From the NCBI RefSeq assembly GCF_000633255.1, contig NZ_AYMJ01000018.1, positions 1-64,000 on the forward strand: a DNA stretch of 64,000 bases, read 5' to 3'. This document shows positions 9,313-16,470 of this stretch, piece after piece. The notes below the pieces were generated by a model. It made no database searches and was not told the origin of the DNA. It saw only the letters and a program-made list of their open reading frames with translations. Both the position numbers and the translations under genes were made by a program. Position 1 is the first letter of the stretch. Every line of letters begins with the position of its first letter. The DNA comes from Pseudomonas sp. H1h. Lineage in GTDB: Bacteria > Pseudomonadota > Gammaproteobacteria > Pseudomonadales > Pseudomonadaceae.

Positions 9313-9430
9313 TGCGATTTATCGGGGTTGCGGTGGCTGGCCGGTGATGGCTATTTAACGGCTGCCTGTTAGACTTCCAGCACACGCGTCTGACGGTATG
9401 CGCAGGTTCCGTTGAGTGGTCGAGGCCCTT

Positions 9431-10504
9431 ATGCGAAACAAGGGGGGAAAGGGACTTTCATTGGCCAGGAGGCTTTATACATCGCGAACCCTCGGGCTGG
9501 TGCTGGGGCTTTTGTGCGTGAGCGCGGCGATGTACCCGCTCGACCCGCCGCAGTGGGTTTGGGCACTGATGCTGTTCAATGGCCTGATCTGGCCGCACCT
9601 GGCGTTCCAATGGGCGCGTCGCTCCAGCGTTCCCTACCACGCCGAACACCGCAATCTGTTGGTCGACGCGTTTATGGGCGGCTTCTGGGTCGCCGCCATG
9701 CATTTCAATCCGCTGCCCAGTGCTACCACCATTTCGATGATGGCGATGAACAACGTCGCCATCGGCGGACTGCGTTTTCTCGCCGCAGGCCTGGCGGCGC
9801 AGATCCTCGGCATTGGCGTCGGCCTGGTGGTTTTCGCCCCGGCGTTCATCCCGCAAACCTCACCCTTGCAACTGTATGCGTGCCTGCCATTGCTGATGCT
9901 GTACCCGTTGGCGCTGGGCTGGATCTGCTTTCGCCAGGCCTACACGCTGGGGCTGCACAAGCGTGAATTGCTGGCCCTGAGCCGCACCGACAGCCTCACC
10001 GGGTTGCTCAATCATGGCGCCTGGAAAGATCAACTGGAAATCGAATTTCAACGCTGCCGCCGGCAGAATCAGGGCGCGGCGATTGCGTTGATCGACATCG
10101 ATCATTTCAAGTCGATCAACGACACCTACGGTCACGTGGCAGGCGACATTGTGCTGCGACAGCTGAGCAAGATCCTCAAGCAGAACCTGCGCGCCGCCGA
10201 CGTGGCCGGACGTTACGGCGGTGACGAATTCTGCGTGATCCTGCCGGACTTGCCGCTGTTCAATGCCGCGCAGGCCATGGAGGCGTTGCGCGAGCGTTTC
10301 GCCACGCTGGGTTACGAGCAGAATCCGGCACTCAAGGTCAGCCTGAGCATTGGTCTGGCGGCCTATGATCCGCTCCATGGCGATGCGACCCGGTGGCTCA
10401 ACGATGCTGATCAGGCGTTGTACGAGGCCAAGGCCACCGGACGCAATCGGGTGATCTGCAACAGTGATAATCGGCCGAAGCGTGAATTGCTCGATTCGGT
10501 CTGA
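9431..10504 (+). CDS. Membrane-bound diguanylate cyclase (MASE2-GGDEF)
   Basis: 357 residues. The N-terminal half has several membrane helices and the MASE2 signature (ARRLYTSRTLGLVLG). The C-terminal half is a GGDEF domain with an intact active site RYGGDEF (GGDEF at about residues 263-267). An RxxD inhibitory site (RAAD) lies five residues upstream, so the enzyme should make c-di-GMP from two GTP and be product-inhibited. I chose the ATG at 9431; a GTG five codons earlier is an alternative. No EAL domain is fused. It is a single gene, and the signal sensed by MASE2 is unknown. Confidence 0.9.
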   Translation: MRNKGGKGLSLARRLYTSRTLGLVLGLLCVSAAMYPLDPPQWVWALMLFNGLIWPHLAFQWARRSSVPYHAEHRNLLVDAFMGGFWVAAMHFNPLPSATTISMMAMNNVAIGGLRFLAAGLAAQILGIGVGLVVFAPAFIPQTSPLQLYACLPLLMLYPLALGWICFRQAYTLGLHKRELLALSRTDSLTGLLNHGAWKDQLEIEFQRCRRQNQGAAIALIDIDHFKSINDTYGHVAGDIVLRQLSKILKQNLRAADVAGRYGGDEFCVILPDLPLFNAAQAMEALRERFATLGYEQNPALKVSLSIGLAAYDPLHGDATRWLNDADQALYEAKATGRNRVICNSDNRPKRELLDSV

Positions 10505-10524
10505 CTGCCCACCACAATTCCCTT

Positions 10525-10613
10525 TGTAGGCGTGAGTCTGCTCGCGATTGCAATCTATCAGTAACCCGGGTTTTGACCGATATAACGCTATCGCGAGCAG
10601 GCTCACTCCTACA
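10525..10613. repeat. REPIN (inverted REP pair)
   Basis: Left REP TGTAGGCGTGAGTCTGCTCGCG is inverted against GCGAGCAGGCTCACTCCTACA on the right. It lies in the gap after the diguanylate cyclase and may protect or end its transcript. Confidence 0.85.
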
Positions 10614-10713
10614 GGTGTTCGGTGTCCGCCGCAGAGATGTCGCATCCGGTATAGAGCCTTGCGTCGATGTCAGGTACGGTTTAATCCCCCCGACGCGAAA
10701 CAAGGATCGATTC

Positions 10714-11949
10714 ATGACGTTCTCATTTTCCCGCTCCCTGGTGGCCGCCAGCCTCGGCCTGTCCCTCGCCTTCAGCGCTGCCAGCGCCCTCGCCGAACCG
10801 CACAAGCAAGTACTGGCCGACGCCGAACAGTATCAGCCCGAAGCCCTGAAGCTGCTGGAACGCTTGGTCAATATCGACTCCGGTTCCGGTTACGAACCCG
10901 GCCTGAAACAAGTCAGTGAGATCGCCATCGACGAGTTGAAAAAACTCGGCGCGACCATCGAGTTGGTGCCCAATACCCCGGAAAAATCCAACCACGTATT
11001 GGCCACCTTCAAGGGCACCGGCAAGGCGAAAATCCTCCTGATGGCGCACATGGACACGGTGTTCAAGGAAGGCTCCGCCGCCGAGCGCCCGTTCCGCATC
11101 AAGGACGGCCGCGCCTACGGGCCAGGGGTGATGGACGACAAGGGCGGCATCGTCGCCGGGATCTATGCGCTGAAGATTCTGAAAAACCTCGACTTCAAGG
11201 ACTACGCGCAAATCACTTTCCTGCTCGACGCCAGCGAAGAAACCGGCTCGGACGTCGCCACCGACCTGATCAAGAAAACCGCCAAGGATCACGACGTGAC
11301 CCTCAACCTTGAACCGGGTCGTCCGGCCGATGGCCTGGTGGTGTGGCGCAAGGGCAGCGCGACGGCGCTGGTCGAGGTCAAAGGTAAAGCGGCACATGCC
11401 GGAGTCGCGCCGGAACTGGGGCGTAACGCGGCGATGGAAGCTGCACACCAGATTCTGCAACTGGGCAAACTCGGCGATGAGGCGAAGAAAACCACGATCA
11501 ATTTCACCGTGCTCCAGGCCGGTGATCGCACCAACGTGATTCCCGACCACGCCACGGCCAAGGCTGACGTGCGTGCGGCAGTGCCGGAAGAGTTCGACCG
11601 GATCGAGAAAGACCTCGCCCGCGTCTCGCAGGACAAGCTGATCGCGGAAACCGAAGTGACCACCAGCCTCAAACGCGGTTTGCCGCCGATGCCGCAGACG
11701 GCAGAGTCGGATCGCTTGATGGCAATGGCGCAGGGGATTTATGGCGAGATCGGCCGTAAGTTGACCGAGGAGGGTAGCGGTGGCGCGGCGGATGCCAGCC
11801 TGTCAGCCGGAGTCGGCACACCGACGCTGGATGGGTTCGGAATTGTCGGCGGCAATATTCACACGCCGGAGGAATACGCCGAAGTGGCGAGCGTGACGCC
11901 GCGGATTTATCTGTTGTCGAGGATGATCATGGAGCTGGCCAAGCGCTGA
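10714..11949 (+). CDS. Exported M20 glutamate carboxypeptidase (carboxypeptidase G2-like)
   Basis: 411 residues with a clear Sec signal peptide (FSRSLVAASLGLSLAFSAASALA, cleavage after ALA), so probably periplasmic. The di-zinc M20 ligands are present: His in LMAHMDTV, bridging Asp in GVMDDKGG, Glu pair in ASEETGS, Glu in LEPGR and the C-terminal His in GGNIHTPEE. Length and motifs match Pseudomonas carboxypeptidase G2, which removes C-terminal glutamate from folates. The frame opens 47 codons earlier, but only the ATG at 10714 yields the signal peptide. The physiological substrate (folate, N-acyl-glutamate or peptide) cannot be settled here. Confidence 0.9.
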   Translation: MTFSFSRSLVAASLGLSLAFSAASALAEPHKQVLADAEQYQPEALKLLERLVNIDSGSGYEPGLKQVSEIAIDELKKLGATIELVPNTPEKSNHVLATFKGTGKAKILLMAHMDTVFKEGSAAERPFRIKDGRAYGPGVMDDKGGIVAGIYALKILKNLDFKDYAQITFLLDASEETGSDVATDLIKKTAKDHDVTLNLEPGRPADGLVVWRKGSATALVEVKGKAAHAGVAPELGRNAAMEAAHQILQLGKLGDEAKKTTINFTVLQAGDRTNVIPDHATAKADVRAAVPEEFDRIEKDLARVSQDKLIAETEVTTSLKRGLPPMPQTAESDRLMAMAQGIYGEIGRKLTEEGSGGAADASLSAGVGTPTLDGFGIVGGNIHTPEEYAEVASVTPRIYLLSRMIMELAKR

Positions 11950-11984
11950 CAGGCAGTGGAAACCCGTCCGGTCTGGCGGTGTTG

Positions 11985-12097
11985 CGACTGACGCCTTTGC
12001 GAGCAAGCCCGCTCCCACAGTGGATCTTCAGTGAACACAACACACGTGTTCGACACAGATCCAATGTAGGAGTGAGCCTGTTCGCGATGGCGTCAGT
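11985..12097. repeat. REPIN with extended flanking inverted repeat
   Basis: Left REP (GCGAGCAAGCCCGCTCCCAC) and right REP (TGTAGGAGTGAGCCTGTTCGCG) are inverted. The flanks GACTGACGCC and GGCGTCAGTC extend the pairing. It separates the rightward carboxypeptidase from the leftward peptide cassette. Confidence 0.8.
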
Positions 12098-12148
12098 CCG
12101 GCCGAGGCCTCACTGTTTGACACTCATAATGTGTCGGGACAGCAAGAT

Positions 12149-12325
12149 TCAGGCGGGTTGCGCGTTGTTCCAGAATTGTTTGATTTCGTGAATGTTGCCC
12201 ACGTTGTAACGCGGCATGAAGCTGGCGCACGGTGACGCAGCCGTGGTCTTCACGGGAGTGGTGATGACGTTGGTGCCTGCATGCAGCAGTTGGGTTTGGT
12301 TCCAGTTATCGAGTGGCTTGTTCAT
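12149..12325 (-). CDS. Short conserved peptide, paralogue of the one at 13922 (last gene of cassette)
   Basis: 58 residues, starting MNKPLDNWNQTQLLHAG and ending NVGNIHEIKQFWNNAQPA. It aligns end to end with the 59-residue product at 13922-14101: NW, LL-A, VI-TP-K-T, a single Cys33 and an identical nine-residue NVGNIHEIK block near the C-terminus. There is no signal peptide or membrane segment. The ATG overlaps the stop of the upstream 226-residue gene (ATGA) with an AGAAAGGAAA ribosome site just before it, so translation is coupled. A peptide with a conserved leader-like body and a variable tail, made next to two unusual proteins, could be a modified-peptide precursor or small regulator. I recognise no family. 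Confidence 0.75.
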   Translation of the reverse strand: MNKPLDNWNQTQLLHAGTNVITTPVKTTAASPCASFMPRYNVGNIHEIKQFWNNAQPA

Positions 12326-13002
12326 ACAGATTTCCTTTCTGATTGAGTGGGCAGAGAAGTCTGCTCACGTTGTAGCCGGGACAGCAGGCTTTCAAACAGC
12401 GCTGTCTCCTGCCGGGCGATACCGGGATAAGTCGGTGTCAGGTTGTCGTCGAAGCACCAGGCTTCTTCGGTTTTGTTCTCCTGCCGAGGATGAATAAGCA
12501 AGCTCAGCGAGGCGGACATCGTTTCAGGTGGAAGCTGCTTGTGTACTTCGCTTAGTGGAAGCATGTGCAGCACCTCACCCGGAATAAGTTTAAGGACTCG
12601 TTCTTCGCCAAACTTCGGTTTTACGCCTGCCTGAAGTGGCGTTTGTTGGAGAATCTCTCGCGAAACGGTGGTGTAACCGTCACCGCTGTATCCCACGCAG
12701 TAGAGCTCGAAGTCATGACTGTGGTTGAGGTCGTAGATGAAGGTTTCCCGCTCATCCCGTGACGTGGCAGGCGCCCAGAAACCCAGGCGCACGGTGAACA
12801 GGTCGTTGGAGTGCAGAACAAATGCATAAGCGCCGTAGAGTCTGTTTTTGGTACTGAAACCGTCCTGCTGGATCGTCGTATAAAGGTATTCACTCAACAA
12901 CGTACGGTTGCTGGCCAGTTGACGCAGGTCGGCAATGATCTTCGCGCTATCCAGCTGCAGATCGTAGGTCGCCATACGCTCGACAAAAGTATTCAGTTTC
13001 AT
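12322..13002 (-). CDS. Uncharacterised cupin-like protein in peptide cassette
   Basis: 226 residues; I do not recognise a named family. Central sequence HSHDFELYCVGYSGDGYTT (His94, His96, Glu99) followed by LIPGEVLHML and SEVHKQLPPE (His146, His154) resembles the two metal-binding motifs of cupin or cysteine-dioxygenase-like barrels. A non-haem metal enzyme acting on a peptide is therefore possible, but this is inference. It has no signal peptide. It overlaps its upstream neighbour by ATGA and the downstream short peptide by ATGA, so the three products are made together. Confidence 0.7.
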   Translation of the reverse strand: MKLNTFVERMATYDLQLDSAKIIADLRQLASNRTLLSEYLYTTIQQDGFSTKNRLYGAYAFVLHSNDLFTVRLGFWAPATSRDERETFIYDLNHSHDFELYCVGYSGDGYTTVSREILQQTPLQAGVKPKFGEERVLKLIPGEVLHMLPLSEVHKQLPPETMSASLSLLIHPRQENKTEEAWCFDDNLTPTYPGIARQETALFESLLSRLQREQTSLPTQSERKSV

Positions 13003-13772
13003 GCGGCTTCACACTGGTCGAGTAAATGGTTCAGGCGGCTGTTTTGCAGATTTCTCAACAGCGGTGCGCAATTCAACGCAGCCTGCGGATCGGTTCTGCT
13101 GATCACCTGAAAAGCCTTCCAGGCGACAGCGGGGTGGTAGTGATAAATCAATTCTTCAGCCACTTTGCAGGCGCCGGGGTCCTGGGCGGCTTCAAGCAGC
13201 TCAAGACTCACCAGGAAGCGTGCGGCGCTGTCGTCATGCGGGAACCAGGCGACTTTGCGCAATGACGCGGGGTCAAACACACCGATGTCGGCAGTTTTTT
13301 CAGGCAGATTGATGCTGCCAATGAAAGCCGGGTGCCCGTCGCCATTGGGGTTGCTGTCGAACAGGACCTTCGCGCCGTCCACGAACAGCGGATTATTGCC
13401 ATCCACGATGACCCGCTCTGCAAGCGTCAGGCACTCACCTTCGAGCTGGTAAAGTTGAATGGGAAATGACTCCCCGTTGATTGCAAACAAAATGCTTTTG
13501 CCGGGGACGGAATAAAGTTGTTCCGGGGCCGTCGCCTTATCTGGAGTTTTCAGGCTGATGTTTCCATCGTTGTTGCAGTATAAAGTCAGTGTTCCGGTGT
13601 GAATGTTTGTCGCTTTCAGGATCGCAGCGCGATGAAGCGAGTCTTGAATGTCGGCTGTTGGGTTGATTAACTGTTTTGCCAGATTATGTATTTCGGCCCC
13701 CATGTTTGTTGTCTTGATACGGGCGATCAATTGTGCAGGCGCCAAGTCTGGGTTGAGCAGGTTTTTTATCAT
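12999..13772 (-). CDS. Uncharacterised protein with HEAT-like C-terminus in peptide cassette
   Basis: 257 residues, family not recognised. The N-terminal two thirds is mixed alpha/beta (for example LYSVPGKSILFAING and FPIQLYQLEGECLTLAERV). The C-terminal 75 residues form repeated amphipathic helices (ARFLVSLELLEAAQDP, VAWKAFQVISRTDPQAAL) like HEAT repeats, which usually bind proteins or peptides. No signal peptide, and the ribosome site before the ATG at 13772 is weak. It follows the first short peptide after a 149-bp gap with a hairpin, and its stop overlaps the next start (ATGA). A binding partner or scaffold for the peptides is plausible. Confidence 0.7.
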   Translation of the reverse strand: MIKNLLNPDLAPAQLIARIKTTNMGAEIHNLAKQLINPTADIQDSLHRAAILKATNIHTGTLTLYCNNDGNISLKTPDKATAPEQLYSVPGKSILFAINGESFPIQLYQLEGECLTLAERVIVDGNNPLFVDGAKVLFDSNPNGDGHPAFIGSINLPEKTADIGVFDPASLRKVAWFPHDDSAARFLVSLELLEAAQDPGACKVAEELIYHYHPAVAWKAFQVISRTDPQAALNCAPLLRNLQNSRLNHLLDQCEAA

Positions 13773-13858
13773 GGGGGATCACTTTTATAGGCTGTCAAAT
13801 AAACTGCAGAGAGTTACTTGAGCAGGCGCAAACATCTGGCTTTTTGGTTATGGGTAAA

Positions 13859-13897
13859 TAGACGTCAATGGCTGAGTATTCTGCTCATTGACGTCTA
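13859..13897 (-). terminator. Intercistronic stem-loop after the first short peptide gene
   Basis: A 12-base perfect inverted repeat (TAGACGTCAATG / CATTGACGTCTA) with a 15-nt loop lies 25 bp after the stop of the first peptide gene and 87 bp before the next gene. There is only a short TATTTA after it, so it looks like a partial terminator or mRNA 3' stabiliser that would leave the peptide message more abundant than the downstream genes. Confidence 0.6.
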
Positions 13898-13921
13898 CGG
13901 CGACGCTATACGCCAAGCGGG

Positions 13922-14101
13922 TTAGCCTTGGACAGGCAGCTCGCGGATTTTCTTGATTTCGTGAATGTTGCCCACATTGAAACGCAGTCCGTCCCAGCCC
14001 GGGCAGTTGGCTGCGTGGGTGGATTTGGTCGGAGTATTGATAACTTTTGCCTCTGCGCGTAACAGGGGTGCATTTTCCCAGTTTTGAGTAACGGCGTTCA
14101 T
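13922..14101 (-). CDS. Short conserved peptide, first gene of the cassette
   Basis: 59 residues, starting MNAVTQNWENAPLLRAEAKV and ending NVGNIHEIKKIRELPVQG. It is paralogous to the 58-residue product at 12149-12325 (shared NW, LL-A, VI-TP-K-T, Cys33 and the NVGNIHEIK block). The ATG at 14101 has an AAGGA ribosome site seven bases upstream. It is the promoter-proximal gene and is followed by a stem-loop, the usual arrangement for a peptide needed in excess over its processing or partner proteins. There is no signal peptide, and no transporter or protease is nearby. Function unknown. Confidence 0.75.
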   Translation of the reverse strand: MNAVTQNWENAPLLRAEAKVINTPTKSTHAANCPGWDGLRFNVGNIHEIKKIRELPVQG

Positions 14102-14194
14102 AAATATCCTTATTTGTTGGTTGTGCTTGATATGGGTCGGTTTTTTAATTTTGCTTTTGGGGTATTAAACATTTTGCCTGTTTAACGATTTGCG

Positions 14195-14222
14195 ATTATA
14201 GGGAGGCGATATTTAATATCAA
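14195..14222 (-). promoter_or_regulatory. Sigma-70 promoter with palindromic operator for the peptide cassette
   Basis: On the minus strand a TTGATA -35 element (14222-14217) and a perfect TATAAT -10 element (14200-14195) are separated by 16 bp. The 13-bp palindrome GATATTTAATATC (14208-14220) overlaps the -35 box and spacer, where a repressor would block polymerase. Transcription should begin near 14188, leaving a leader of about 85 nt before the first peptide gene. The match to consensus is unusually good for this genome and lies in AT-rich sequence. Confidence 0.75.
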
Positions 14223-14383
14223 TGCAGGAGTTGTTATTAAATATTGGTAGTTATTCTGATTTGTGTATTGCCTGGCGGGCGCCGACGGCGATTGACCGAA
14301 GTATTCTGGTCGCCTGGCCGGTGACATTGCGTCTACCGGCCCTTTTGGAAGTTACCAGAGGGAGAGAGAACTCCGTACAGGAG

Positions 14384-15253
14384 TTATTCTTTCACACTCA
14401 TATATTCCTTCGCCCAGAGAATGTACTCCTCAGGCTGGGTATAGGTGTGCGTCAGTTCGGTGGCGCTCAGGTCCGAGGCCTGGGTGAAGATCTGCCGCTG
14501 TTCGCGCAGGCTGTCGTAGGTGGCCTTGATCGCGGCGAAATATGCGCCATGGCCGTCGATGGTCACGCGTACGCCGAGTTCTGCCAGACGCTTGTCGTCA
14601 CGCAGGGCCGGGTTGCCGTAGGTGACCAGCATCAGCGGGACGGTCAGGTGCTCGGCAATCTGTTCCAACTGATCGAAGTCCTGCACCCCGACCATGCAGA
14701 TGCCGTCGGCGCCAGCGGCCTGGTACTGCCGGGTACGGCTGATGATTTCCTGGTTCGGCAGGATGCCGGCGTTGGTGCGGGCAATGATCGCCATTTCCGA
14801 ATCGACACGAGCTTCCAGCGCTGCACGGATCTTGCCGACGCCTTCGGCAACCGAGATCAGGTCGGTGGACTTGCGCCCGAATTGTGCCGGCAGCAGGGTG
14901 TCTTCGATGGTCAGGGCGGCGACGCCGGCGCGTTCCAGTTCAACAATGGTGCGCATCACGTTGAGGGCGTTGCCGTAGCCGTGGTCGGCGTCGGCGATCA
15001 CCGGCAATTGGGCGACGCGGCCGATACGGGTGGCCTGTTCGGCGAACTCGCTGAGGGTGATCAGGGCGAAGTCGGGGGCGCCCAGCACCTGCAGCGAGGC
15101 CACGGAGCCGCCGAGGATACCCACTTCAAAACCGAGGTCTGCGGCAATGCGCGCGGACATCGGGTCGAACACCGAGGCGGTGTGATAGCAGGTGTCGGAG
15201 GCCAGCAATTGACGGAAGTTACGGCGCAAATCTTGATGGGAAAGCCTGGTCAT
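14384..15253 (-). CDS. Oxaloacetate decarboxylase (isocitrate lyase/PEP mutase superfamily)
   Basis: 289 residues from the ATG at 15253; 25 earlier codons are ignored because MTRLSHQDLRRNF is the family start. The TIM-barrel motifs of the superfamily are present: GILGGSVAS, the metal-binding DADHGYGNALNV, IEDTLLP, and a His in TIDGHGAYFAA. The pattern follows P. aeruginosa PA4872, a Mg-dependent oxaloacetate decarboxylase. It lies 121 bp after the arginine-succinyltransferase-like pair on the same strand and may be the last gene of that cluster or have its own promoter. Confidence 0.82.
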   Translation of the reverse strand: MTRLSHQDLRRNFRQLLASDTCYHTASVFDPMSARIAADLGFEVGILGGSVASLQVLGAPDFALITLSEFAEQATRIGRVAQLPVIADADHGYGNALNVMRTIVELERAGVAALTIEDTLLPAQFGRKSTDLISVAEGVGKIRAALEARVDSEMAIIARTNAGILPNQEIISRTRQYQAAGADGICMVGVQDFDQLEQIAEHLTVPLMLVTYGNPALRDDKRLAELGVRVTIDGHGAYFAAIKATYDSLREQRQIFTQASDLSATELTHTYTQPEEYILWAKEYMSVKE

Positions 15254-15374
15254 ACGAGTTCCACCAATACAAAGGAATGGAACGGCTTGAGCAAAGGTGT
15301 CAACGCCGAAGAATGAAAAGGCTATCACGCGGATGGGTCAAGGTTCATGACGAATTTGCGAGGGAGGAGCGGAT

Positions 15375-16409
15375 TCAGGCCGCGACCGCCTGTTGCTGTT
15401 GCCGGGGCAGCAGCACCGCGCGCACCGAATTGCCCGGTTGCAGCTGCAGACGCTTGGCGGTGAGGCGGTCGACCACCAGGGTATTGCCGACCTGACGGCC
15501 CGGAGCCACGGTGATGCGGCAGTTTTCCAGGCGTCGGTTGTGGATCAGCCACAGCGGCGCCTGATCGTCGGGTGTGCCGAGGGTCAACGTCAGTGCGAGG
15601 CTGTCGCGCACAGTACGGATGTTCGGAATCTCGGCTTCGATCACCGGGCCGCCGTCGAAGATGTCGATGTAGCCCTTATGCACAAAACCTTCTTCGCGCA
15701 GGATCTTCAGCGCCGGTTCGGTGTTGGGGTGCGGTTGGCCGATGACCGCTTGCGCCTGTTCGGTGAGCAGGCAGGTGTACAGCGGCTGGCGCGGCATCAG
15801 TTCGGCGATGAACGATTTGTTGCCCAGGCCCGACAAGTGGTCGGCGTGGCTGAAGTCCATCTTGAAAAAGTGCCGGCCCAGGCTGTCCCAGAACGGTGAA
15901 CAGCCGAGTTCATCGGCATTGCCGCGCAATTCGGCGATCATTTTCTCGCCAAACAGCTGCGGGAACTCAGCCACGAACAACAGGCGTCCGAGCGACAGCA
16001 ACCGGCCATTACTGCCATGACGGTGCTCCGGATGCAGGAACAGCGAACACAGCTCCGATTGGCCAGTCAGTTCGTTATTGAGGAACAGTGTGGGAATCTG
16101 CCGCGAAATGCCGAGATCCGGCGCCGAACTCACGGTCAACCCGACGCGGTAGTTGTACCACGGCTCACGCAGGCCCACCGCCCCGGTCAGGGCGCTGACG
16201 CCAACCACGCGCAAGTCGTCGTCTTCGAGCACGAACAGATAATCGGCGTCGGCCCGCTCCACCTGCGCGGCGAACGCCCGCTGGGCCCAGCGCACCCGGT
16301 GGGCGAGGCGGTCTTCATTGGCCGGCAGGGTGGTGAACCCGGGGCCGGCCTGTCGAACCAGGGTCATCAGCGCTGGCAGGTCGCTGACTTTGACCGGACG
16401 GACGATCAT
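15375..16409 (-). CDS. Arginine N-succinyltransferase-like protein, AruG type
   Basis: 344 residues, the length of AstA/AruG. The family uses succinyl-CoA to acylate the alpha-amino group of arginine or ornithine. Visible features are the start MIVRPVKVSDLPALM, CSLFLHPEHR, GCSPFWDSLGRHFF, FIAELMPRQPLY and GYIDIFDGGP. The ATG at 16409 has an AAGGAG site; the 11 codons before it are not used. It follows an AruF-type paralogue after 61 bp. The usual aru genes C, D, B and E are absent, so this pair is probably a second copy serving another amine substrate. Confidence 0.82.
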   Translation of the reverse strand: MIVRPVKVSDLPALMTLVRQAGPGFTTLPANEDRLAHRVRWAQRAFAAQVERADADYLFVLEDDDLRVVGVSALTGAVGLREPWYNYRVGLTVSSAPDLGISRQIPTLFLNNELTGQSELCSLFLHPEHRHGSNGRLLSLGRLLFVAEFPQLFGEKMIAELRGNADELGCSPFWDSLGRHFFKMDFSHADHLSGLGNKSFIAELMPRQPLYTCLLTEQAQAVIGQPHPNTEPALKILREEGFVHKGYIDIFDGGPVIEAEIPNIRTVRDSLALTLTLGTPDDQAPLWLIHNRRLENCRITVAPGRQVGNTLVVDRLTAKRLQLQPGNSVRAVLLPRQQQQAVAA

Positions 16410-16470
16410 GCGGTAACTCCTTGTACGCGCCTGTTCGGGCACTGTCGTTGGGTGTGCAGCCGGGCGTGGT

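Noticed and set aside
8616..9372. Long open frames on both strands (243 and 208 codons) across the REPIN array
   Set aside because: They arise because the repeat period (171) and the partial duplication (69) are multiples of three. The translations are repeated low-information sequence on both strands with no ribosome site.
12119..12135. GACAC/GTGTC hairpin after the last peptide gene as cassette terminator
   Set aside because: Five-base stem without T-tract; the neighbouring REPIN is a better barrier.
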